5,325 nucleotides of DNA from Planctomycetaceae bacterium. GTDB lineage: Bacteria; Planctomycetota; Phycisphaerae; Phycisphaerales; SM1A02. The stretch is taken from NCBI GenBank assembly GCA_027488265.1, contig JAIYCA010000176.1, positions 1 to 5,325 of the forward strand. The letters are read 5' to 3'. The translations under genes and the position numbers were made by a program. The notes below the pieces were generated by a model that searched no databases, had not been told where the DNA came from, and was given only the letters and a program-made list of their open reading frames with translations. Positions 1-5,325 of the stretch are shown one piece after another (position 1 is the first letter of the stretch; the number at the start of each line of letters is the position of its first letter).

Positions 1-205
1 CGTTCTCCTCGCCGCCGAGGTCGAGGAGGTAGGCCAACTTGAACGTGATGTTCTGGTTGTCGGAAAGCTCGCGCGCCGCGCGAAGTTCGCGCACCGCACC
101 ATCGCGATCGCGCGCCTTCTCAAGCCGATCAGCCTCGGCGAGATGCTTCTTGACCGCTTCGGGGTTTCCCGCCTTGCCACCAATCACCGTGTCGAGTCCG
201 CTCAT
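1..205 (-). CDS. TPR-like protein, N-terminal fragment (runs off left edge)
   Basis: This is the first 68 codons of a gene whose remainder lies beyond the left edge. It starts at an ATG at 205-203, with a purine-rich GGAAGAA at 218-212 six bases upstream as a likely ribosome binding site. The peptide begins MSGLDTVIGGKAGNPEAVKK and has no signal peptide, so a cytoplasmic protein is likely. Residues about 20-68 are helical and charged. The stretch DGAVRELRAARELSDNQ followed by FKLAYLLDLGGEEN fits the helix-turn-helix spacing of a tetratricopeptide repeat (small Ala/Gly positions, then 'LAYLL..G..E'). TPRs are protein-interaction scaffolds, so no enzymatic role can be inferred. A candidate promoter lies about 80 bases upstream, so the gene may be transcribed separately from the transporter gene before it. 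The coding call is fairly sure. The TPR assignment is only moderate because little more than one repeat is visible. Confidence 0.68.
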   Translation of the reverse strand, partial: MSGLDTVIGGKAGNPEAVKKHLAEADRLEKARDRDGAVRELRAARELSDNQNITFKLAYLLDLGGEEN

Positions 206-282
206 CGAGTGTTCTTCCAACCTGAAAAGGCGTGCGAATGTGCTTGGCGCGACTGCTTCCGCAAGACCGCGCAAGGGGTCGG

Positions 283-311
283 AGTGTAGCCGTTTGCTGC
301 GAATCGGCCAA
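283..311 (-). promoter_or_regulatory. Candidate sigma70-type promoter for the TPR-like gene
   Basis: On the minus strand, TTGGCC (311-306) and TACACT (288-283) are separated by exactly 17 bases. Each matches the sigma70 consensus at four of six positions. Transcription would start near 276, giving a leader of about 70 bases before the ATG at 205. The -35 element overlaps a short direct repeat (CCGATT twice, 8 bases apart). It is the best candidate I saw in this 219-base gap, but four-of-six matches occur by chance. Confidence 0.3.
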
Positions 312-424
312 TCGGTGGGAGTCGCGGCGCGAAGCCGATGCACCTCCGCTGAGGCGACCGAGCTGTCCGCGCACCAAGTCGCCGATAACTCCAGAGTGAT
401 ACGAGCTGGACGCGAGACTTCGAG

Positions 425-1858
425 TCAGATCTTCGTGGCACTTTCGGCCGCCGCATCGTGCATGAGGTGCAGCTTCCTCCATCCCCCGCGCTCGAAACGG
501 ATCGCAAGCACGATGCCGAGCAACACGATGTACGCAGTTGCCGCGAGCCAGGGCCCGATCGATTCGAGTTGTGGCGCAACGCGCGTCATCACGATGCCGC
601 CGCCGATGATGACCACCCACGAGAGCACGACCGTCGCGATGCCTGGGAAAAGCGTGTCGCCCGCGCCGCGCAGCGCGCCGGTGTAGACGATGCCGACCGC
701 GTCGAGCAGTTGAAAGATCGATGCGCAGATGAAGATCCCCGCGCCGATCGCGCGGATACGCGCAGCGCTCTCTGCGGCGGTGTCGGCATCGATGAACACG
801 TTCGTCAATTCGTGGCGGAAGAGGACGAACCCGAGCGCGCACGCGCCCATCCAAAGCACCGCCATGCCGACCGTGATGTGTGCCGAGCGCGCCGCTGCGT
901 CGAGATTTTTCTCGCCAACGTGTTTTCCGACAAGGCTTGTAGCCGCGGTCGAAAGGCCGACGGCAGGCATGAACGAGATGTGGACAAACCGCATCGCGGC
1001 CCAACCCGCGGTCATATGTTCGCTGCCGAAACCTCCTGCGAGCACCGTCATGAAGAGTGCCCAGCAGATCATTTCGTTCGCGAATTGAAGCCCCGCGGGC
1101 CAACCAAGCCGCAGTACATCGACGATCGCCGCGCGATCGGGCCTCCATGCTGAGCGGATCGCGTACAGGCGATCGAAGCGACGCGACAGGAAAATCGCGA
1201 GAGGAATCAGCGCTTCCGCAGCCGTCCCGATCAGCGTGCCGATCGCCGCGCCGGTCACGCCGTAACTCGGCATGCCGGGGATACCGGGCAAACCAAGTTC
1301 AGGTAGTCCGCGCTCGCCGTAGATGAAGACGTAGTTGGCGACGACGTTGACGACGTTGCCCACGATCGCGGCGACCGTGATCACCTTCGGACTTTGAAGT
1401 CCGAAGAAGAAGTTCGACAGCGCCTTTGCCGCGAGCGTGATCGCAGCGCCACTGAGAAGTATGCGCGCGTACGCCGTTTCGAGTGCAACGAGTTCGGGCT
1501 CATGGCCCATGGCGCGGAACGCGTGCTCGATCACAAGCGCGAACGGCACCAAGACCGCGAGCCAGTATCCGAGCGAGATCCACAGTCCCGCCCAACCGTA
1601 GCGCGCGACTTCGTCGGTTCGGCCTGCACCAACACGCTGCGCCACAAGTGTGTTGACGAGCGCAAGGATGCCGAACGCGCTCGAGATCGCGACCCACGAC
1701 CAAATGCCGCCGTTGCCTTGACCGGCGACCGCCATCGGGCCGAGCACCGACACCATGAGGCTGTCGACGAACTGCATGAGCGTGTAGCTCAGCGTCGCAA
1801 CGATGGTGGGCCACGCCTGCGTCCAGACTTCGGAGATGTCGGCGCGTCGCGGCAACAT
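425..1858 (-). CDS. MATE family efflux transporter, NorM-like
   Basis: This is an inner-membrane multidrug and toxic compound extrusion protein, which exports organic cations or drugs in exchange for Na+ or H+. The 477 residues match the usual MATE length (about 450-480). The sequence is almost wholly hydrophobic and fits twelve helices in two homologous halves. The first half carries QFVDSLMVSVLG (about 29-40) and a loop with LVAQRVGAGRTDEVAR (71-86). The second half carries LGWPAGLQFANE (251-262) and the equivalent loop SLVGKHVGEKNLDAAARSA (308-326). Acidic residues D32, E262 and D386 (in QLLDAVGIVYTGALRGAGD) sit where NorM-type MATEs place their cation-binding acids, by my alignment from memory. 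The ATG at 1858 is preferred. An in-frame TTG at 1876 would add six residues, and neither start has a clear Shine-Dalgarno site. The gene begins 49 bases (or 31 from the TTG) after nuoG, so co-transcription is plausible. The substrate cannot be told from sequence. Confidence 0.93.
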   Translation of the reverse strand: MLPRRADISEVWTQAWPTIVATLSYTLMQFVDSLMVSVLGPMAVAGQGNGGIWSWVAISSAFGILALVNTLVAQRVGAGRTDEVARYGWAGLWISLGYWLAVLVPFALVIEHAFRAMGHEPELVALETAYARILLSGAAITLAAKALSNFFFGLQSPKVITVAAIVGNVVNVVANYVFIYGERGLPELGLPGIPGMPSYGVTGAAIGTLIGTAAEALIPLAIFLSRRFDRLYAIRSAWRPDRAAIVDVLRLGWPAGLQFANEMICWALFMTVLAGGFGSEHMTAGWAAMRFVHISFMPAVGLSTAATSLVGKHVGEKNLDAAARSAHITVGMAVLWMGACALGFVLFRHELTNVFIDADTAAESAARIRAIGAGIFICASIFQLLDAVGIVYTGALRGAGDTLFPGIATVVLSWVVIIGGGIVMTRVAPQLESIGPWLAATAYIVLLGIVLAIRFERGGWRKLHLMHDAAAESATKI

Positions 1859-1907
1859 GGAGTGCAGGTTCGGCAAGAAGCACCGAACGGTGCACCTTCG
1901 AAATCAA

Positions 1908-3569
1908 TCAGAGTTCGACCATCACCATGTCGCTCTCGACGGTCGCCGTGTGCTCTGGCGCGTGCACTGCATTCGCCATGCACTCAAGCCCCGCGAGCTT
2001 CGCCATCTCGGCGCGCGTTGAAGCCGCGCAGTAGCCCGCAGCCACGCGACCCGCGCGAGCGGCCGCGAGGTCGAGCGCGATCTGCGACTCGCTCTTCGCG
2101 AACTCGACCGGCTCGATTGCCTGCTCGAAGCTCTGCAGACGGCCCGTTGCGTTCTCGAAGGATCCAGCCTTCTCAACCCACGCCGCGCCCGGAAGAACGA
2201 CCGTCGCCATCGAGGTCACGGCGTTCGGCAACGTGTCGATCGCGACAATCGTCTCGACCGACTTCAACGACGCTGCGAGTGCCGGCGTCACCCAATCGCT
2301 CGGGTAGTTGCCCGTGACAATCGCCGCACCGTACTTGCCGCTTGCGATCGCTTGCTCGAAGCCCTGCGCGTTCGCGACAGGCTTGCCACCCGCGAGCGCT
2401 TCGAGCACGCGGCGAACACCGCGCGCGTTCGGTGCCTTCTCCGCGCGAATCGTAAATCCGCCGGGGAACGTCTTATCTTCGCCTTGGAACGGCACTGGGC
2501 CGACGGCGAGCATCGCTTCCGCGTCGATCGACAGCGCGTAACGCGCGAGGTTGTACGCGTCTTCGCACGAGAGCATCGGGCTCACGAGAAGCGCGAGGTG
2601 CTTCTTCTTCACCGACACGCACGCCGACATCGCAGCATCGACCGCCGCGACGGCTTCGCGCCACGCTTCCATCGGCTTCAGCGGATCAAACGCGTCGCGC
2701 GATCTTGTCGCGGGCAACGTCAAGCGTGCATCCGAGTGGACAAACTTCCAGCCGTAACGCACTTCGTCGGTGATCCACCACTTGTTGACGTCGTCGTTCT
2801 GCCGCGGCTTGACGCGGTAGACGCGACCGTCGTTGTGCTCGACGGAAATGTTGTCGCCCGATGCGGTGATGCCGTCGATCGACGGGGTCTTCTTCAAGAA
2901 CCACACGCGCTGCTGGAAGAGGAAGTCCTTGTCGAGAAGTGCGCCGACGGGGCAGAGATCGACGACGTTCCCCGACAACTCGTTGTCGAGCGCCATGCCC
3001 GGGAAAATGTCGATTTGCTCGGTCGAACCGCGGCCATCGACCATGAGTTCGTTCGTGCCCGTCACTTCGCGGGTGAAGCGCACACAGCGCGTGCACATGA
3101 TGCAACGATCGCTGTAGAGGAGGACGTTCGGGCCGATGTCCTTCTTCGGTTGCTTGTTCTTCGCTTCGGTGAAGCGGCTCTGACCACGGCCGTACTGGTA
3201 GGAGTAATCCTGCAAGTGGCACTCACCCGCCTGATCGCACACAGGGCAATCGACGGGGTGGTTGATGAGGAGGAACTCCATCACCGACTTCTGGTTCGCG
3301 ACCGCCTTCGGGCTGTCGGTGTACACAACCATGCCTTCAGCAGCGATCTGCTGGCAGGTCGGCACGAGCTTCGGGAACGGCTCGAGCTTGCCGGTCTTCG
3401 CGTTGGGCTGCCAGACCTCAGCGATGCAGATGCGGCAATCCGCCACCACCGAGAGACCCGGGTGATAGCAATAGTGCGGGACCTCAACGTCTTGGTCGAG
3501 GGCGGCTTGCAGGATCGACTGCCCAGGCTTGAAGGAGTGCTTCTTGCCGTTGATCGTGAGCTCTGGCAT
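1908..3569 (-). CDS. nuoG: NADH-quinone oxidoreductase subunit G (complex I iron-sulfur subunit)
   Basis: This is the peripheral-arm subunit of respiratory complex I, which carries electrons from the NADH/FMN module towards quinone. All three N-terminal cluster sites are intact in the 553 residues. A ferredoxin-like [2Fe-2S] site (N1b) has C34, C45, C48 and C72. A His-Cys3 [4Fe-4S] site (N5) has H104, C108, C111 and C117 in NHPVDCPVCDQAGEC. A [4Fe-4S] site (N4) has C156, C159, C162 and C206 in RCIMCTRC and DLCPVGAL. The C-terminal molybdopterin-oxidoreductase-like part is short and has no cofactor site, but keeps VVLPGAAWVEKAGSFENATG (457-476). The start MPELTINGKKHSF at 3569 is chosen because it aligns with the family N-terminus. 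An in-frame ATG at 3704 would add 45 Arg-rich residues and overlap the preceding gene. E. coli NuoG is about 900 residues, so this is a compact form. No other complex I gene is in the window. Confidence 0.96.
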   Translation of the reverse strand: MPELTINGKKHSFKPGQSILQAALDQDVEVPHYCYHPGLSVVADCRICIAEVWQPNAKTGKLEPFPKLVPTCQQIAAEGMVVYTDSPKAVANQKSVMEFLLINHPVDCPVCDQAGECHLQDYSYQYGRGQSRFTEAKNKQPKKDIGPNVLLYSDRCIMCTRCVRFTREVTGTNELMVDGRGSTEQIDIFPGMALDNELSGNVVDLCPVGALLDKDFLFQQRVWFLKKTPSIDGITASGDNISVEHNDGRVYRVKPRQNDDVNKWWITDEVRYGWKFVHSDARLTLPATRSRDAFDPLKPMEAWREAVAAVDAAMSACVSVKKKHLALLVSPMLSCEDAYNLARYALSIDAEAMLAVGPVPFQGEDKTFPGGFTIRAEKAPNARGVRRVLEALAGGKPVANAQGFEQAIASGKYGAAIVTGNYPSDWVTPALAASLKSVETIVAIDTLPNAVTSMATVVLPGAAWVEKAGSFENATGRLQSFEQAIEPVEFAKSESQIALDLAAARAGRVAAGYCAASTRAEMAKLAGLECMANAVHAPEHTATVESDMVMVEL

Positions 3570-3590
3570 AGACGGCGCAATGTAGCCGAA

Positions 3591-3607
3591 GCCACCGCGA
3601 CGGTGGC
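3591..3607 (-). other. Short perfect hairpin between the unknown gene and nuoG
   Basis: GCCACCG, a three-base loop and CGGTGGC form a perfect 7-bp GC-rich stem. It begins ten bases after the stop codon of the preceding gene and ends 21 bases before the nuoG ATG. No run of T follows on the minus strand (TTCGGCTAC follows), so it is not a classical intrinsic terminator. It could protect a processed transcript end, weaken read-through into nuoG, or shape nuoG translation initiation. In GC-rich DNA a stem this short can also arise by chance. Confidence 0.3.
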
Positions 3608-3616
3608 GGTTGGTGA

Positions 3617-4303
3617 TCAGTCCGCCGACGCGGCCGCGGGAAGCGTCGCGAACCGGATCTTGATCCGCCCGTCCTCGCAGGCGATGGCGCGAACTTCGAT
3701 GCATCGACCATCCCCGAGCCGGAAACGGCGGCCGGGGTGACGCGCCTCGAGGCGCTGGAGTTCATCCAGAAAATTGCCCGCCGAATCAAACCCGGCCTCG
3801 GCAAGTGGGATGGGGAGGCGGCCGATCCGCACCCCGCCGATATCGACGAAGAGCCGCTCCTCGCCCTCGGCAAGTTCGAGCGGCATGCGAACGGTGGCGA
3901 TGAGGCCGAGTGCGCTTGGGCCGATCGGAGCCTCGAGGGTCGTCTCGAGGATCACCGCGCCCTCCTCGGAACCGACTCGTACTGCACTCGCGGCGGCGAA
4001 CGGCTCGAACTCAGGATCGTGCGTCGCCCACTTTGGCAGTCGCGTCGCGAGCCACGCATTGATGTCGGCCGGGTCGATCGCGATCGCCCACTCCTCCCCC
4101 GCCGGATCGCGCACTTTCGTGACGGCGGCGACGAGCGCCTGCTCGAGCGCTTCGCCGCGGATGACCGCATCGGGCGGAAGCGTCGGCCGGCCGGCGGGTG
4201 GGATGAGTGCCAAACACACGCCCGCAAGAAGCACCCCTCCGCCAACAGCCGCAACTCCGCGCACGGCCGCGCGGATCGTCTTCCGCGATGAACCGTTGGA
4301 CAT
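3617..4303 (-). CDS. Membrane-anchored protein of unknown function
   Basis: I do not recognise this 228-residue protein. The N-terminus is basic (SSRKTIRAAVR) and is followed by one hydrophobic segment at about residues 16-35 (VAAVGGGVLLAGVCLALIPP), so it is probably anchored in the inner membrane with the rest outside the cytoplasm. C30 does not sit in a good lipobox, because the residue before it is Val. The exported part has IAIDPADINAWLATRLPKW (74-92), an acidic beta-rich middle, then VDIGGVRIGRLPIPLAEAGF (153-172) and a short C-terminal beta region. The layout of a 'D-x-N-x-WL' helix, beta strands and a 'GxLPxP' turn vaguely recalls YpmS/DUF2993-type lipid-binding folds, but that is speculative. 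ATG 4303 is preferred over GTG 4324 because it leaves a normal anchor, and neither has a convincing ribosome binding site. It lies 47 bases upstream of nuoG and may share its transcript. Confidence 0.78.
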   Translation of the reverse strand: MSNGSSRKTIRAAVRGVAAVGGGVLLAGVCLALIPPAGRPTLPPDAVIRGEALEQALVAAVTKVRDPAGEEWAIAIDPADINAWLATRLPKWATHDPEFEPFAAASAVRVGSEEGAVILETTLEAPIGPSALGLIATVRMPLELAEGEERLFVDIGGVRIGRLPIPLAEAGFDSAGNFLDELQRLEARHPGRRFRLGDGRCIEVRAIACEDGRIKIRFATLPAAASAD

Positions 4304-4446
4304 GGCGTCGAACTCGTCACCCACGCGCGAGAGCGTACGCGAAACGAGTGGCCTTCGGACCGCTTCGCGGCACGCTGCGCTGAGCGAAACCGGTTCTCAC
4401 CGCCAGAATCCGATGCGTGTCCATCGTGAGCAGAGGTCGACGAGAG

Positions 4447-5325
4447 TTACTTCCATGCCTCGAGCAGAAGCGCGAGATCCGCTGCGCCGACTGCGCCATC
4501 GCCATCGAGATCCGCATCGCAACGACCCGAACCGCACGGGCCCCACGCGAGGAGAAGGAGCGAAAGATCGGCGGCACTGACCGCACCGTCGCCGTTGAGA
4601 TCGGCCGCGGTCGACGAGAGTTCGACGACCGTGCGATCACCTCCGGCATGTACGGCGCGAATGCGTTCGCCAGACGCGAGGAGCCCGTTCGGTTGCGCAC
4701 ACTGAAACTGCGTATTCGAACCCCAGCACCGCACCGAACCATCTTCGCGAAGCGCGACGCAATGCTCGCGACCGGCTCGCACCGCGCGCACCACGCCGAC
4801 ATCCGCAGGCACGGTCGACTGCCCCTGTTGATTGTCGCCAAACGCGAACACCGTGTTGTCACTGCGCAGCGCGACCGTGTGATAGCCCCCGCAATCGAGG
4901 CCATGCAGCGAACCTCCGTTTGGTGGCACCACGCACTGATCAAGCGAATTGTTGCCCCAACAAACGATTGTTCCATCGCTTTGAATCGCAGCCGCGTGAT
5001 AGCCGCCGGCGTCGAACTCAGCGACCGACGTCACAGCCGGTGGAATCGTCGTTTGCCCTGAGACGCCATCGCCCCACGCGCGCAGCGTGCCATCGGCGCG
5101 CTCAGCGATGTTGAAGAAGCCTCCCGCGGCGATGCGCGTCGCGCGCCCCACATCCGCGGGCACGTTGGTCGAACCGGCAGAATTCAAACCCCACGCGCGC
5201 ACTTCACCCGCTTCAGTCAGCGCCAGACTGTGCATCCAGCCCGCTGCAATCTGCGTGACGGTGCCGAGATTCGCGGGCGGCGTGCACTGCCCGAAACCGT
5301 CGAAACCAATGCCCTTCACGATGCC
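4447..5325 (-). CDS. Exported RCC1-type propeller protein with C-terminal dockerin domain (5' end missing)
   Basis: This is the last 292 codons of a gene entering from the right edge. The reading frame is open to the edge, where it reads GIVKGIGFDGFGQC, so the GTG at 5319 is almost certainly an internal valine. The visible part has five repeats of about 38-40 residues with the pattern 'AGxxHxxAL..DGxVxxWGxNxxGQxxVP', as in RCC1/BNR-like beta-propellers. A sixth partial copy and a Thr-Ala-Ala linker come next. The end is a dockerin-like pair of calcium loops. RCC1-type propellers bind proteins or other ligands, so no enzyme activity is implied. The cysteines and the dockerin indicate an extracytoplasmic or surface location. 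NCBI labels similar proteins 'GC-type dockerin domain-anchored protein'. The signal peptide and the number of missing repeats are beyond the edge. The gene ends at TAA (4449-4447) with no clear terminator after it. Confidence 0.9.
   Translation of the reverse strand, partial: GIVKGIGFDGFGQCTPPANLGTVTQIAAGWMHSLALTEAGEVRAWGLNSAGSTNVPADVGRATRIAAGGFFNIAERADGTLRAWGDGVSGQTTIPPAVTSVAEFDAGGYHAAAIQSDGTIVCWGNNSLDQCVVPPNGGSLHGLDCGGYHTVALRSDNTVFAFGDNQQGQSTVPADVGVVRAVRAGREHCVALREDGSVRCWGSNTQFQCAQPNGLLASGERIRAVHAGGDRTVVELSSTAADLNGDGAVSAADLSLLLLAWGPCGSGRCDADLDGDGAVGAADLALLLEAWK
4450..4602 (-). other. Planctomycete GC-type dockerin domain (protein domain)
   Basis: There are two EF-hand-like calcium loops. 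The first is DLNGDGAVSAAD and the second DLDGDGAVGAAD, each with acidic or Asn ligands at positions 1, 3, 5 and 12 and followed by a Leu-rich helix ending in AW. A linker, GPCGSGRC, joins them with two cysteines five residues apart. In cellulosome bacteria dockerins bind cohesins. In planctomycetes this variant recurs at the C-terminus of many exported proteins, where a sorting or surface-attachment role has been presumed. The protein ends one Lys after the second AW, as usual for a terminal dockerin. Confidence 0.85.
4612..5256 (-). repeat. RCC1-like propeller repeats (protein-level)
   Basis: Five tandem units and a partial sixth begin at TQIAAGWMH, TRIAAGGFF, VAEFDAGGYH, LHGLDCGGYH, VRAVRAGREH and RIRAVHAGGD. 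Each is 38-43 residues and contains an 'xWGxN' or 'FG' strand and a 'GQxxxP' turn. They are diverged at the DNA level, so they are old duplications rather than a recent tandem array. A piece of an earlier unit (5325 to about 5260) shows that the array extends past the window. Confidence 0.82.

Noticed and set aside
306..319. A direct repeat CCGATT-GG-CCGATT in the gap before the TPR-like gene
   Set aside because: Two six-base copies in GC-rich DNA are expected by chance. They may overlap a -35 element but do not by themselves show an operator.
129..1148. A 339-codon minus-strand frame overlapping the transporter gene
   Set aside because: It is an out-of-frame shadow of the MATE gene with a very Arg- and His-rich product and no membrane segments or family features.
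1394..2317. A 307-codon plus-strand frame crossing the MATE/nuoG junction
   Set aside because: It lies opposite two real genes, its composition is Arg/Ser/Pro-rich, and it shows no motif. It is a codon-bias shadow.
3570..3704. A 45-residue N-terminal extension of NuoG from ATG 3704
   Set aside because: The extension is Arg-rich, would overlap the preceding gene, and is not part of the NuoG family. The start at 3569 aligns with the ferredoxin domain.
2352..3740. A 462-codon open frame on the plus strand, opposite nuoG
   Set aside because: It is antisense to a gene with clear conserved motifs. Its product is rich in Arg, His, Asp and Val with no recognisable domain, typical of an open frame opposite a GC-rich coding region.
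4391..4402. A small hairpin (CGGT-GAGA-ACCG on the minus strand) after the dockerin gene
   Set aside because: It has only four base pairs and no T-run, so it is too weak to call a terminator despite the GNRA-like loop.

Overview
The window is about 60% G+C or higher and looks like a planctomycete, most likely of the class Phycisphaerae. The best clue is the protein at the right edge. It ends in two dockerin-like calcium-loop repeats with the DLNGDGAVSAADL...AWGPC pattern that recurs on exported proteins of that group. The lineage is inferred from protein style only, since there is no rRNA or other marker gene here.

All five supported genes lie on the minus strand and are transcribed right to left. 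From right to left they are: (1) the 3' part of an exported protein of RCC1-type beta-propeller repeats ending in a dockerin domain (4447 to the right edge); (2) a small membrane-anchored protein of unknown function (3617-4303); (3) nuoG, the iron-sulfur subunit of NADH-quinone oxidoreductase (1908-3569); (4) a NorM-type MATE family cation-coupled efflux transporter (425-1858, possibly starting at 1876); (5) the 5' end of a TPR-like protein running off the left edge (1-205). I found no tRNA, rRNA, mobile element, CRISPR array or attachment site.

Genes 2, 3 and 4 are closely spaced (47 and 49 bases apart) and may be co-transcribed. A short perfect hairpin lies between the unknown gene and nuoG. 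The 219-base gap upstream of the TPR-like gene holds a plausible sigma70-type promoter for that gene. The 143-base gap between the dockerin protein and the unknown gene holds no clear signal.

Functionally this is mostly ordinary chromosome: a respiratory subunit, a transporter, an envelope or exported protein and two poorly defined genes. The more interesting points are a short NuoG with no N7 cluster that sits apart from other complex I genes, paired cysteines in alternating propeller repeats, and the unknown membrane-anchored protein next to nuoG. I see no convincing evidence of a new defence, mobile or RNA-based system.
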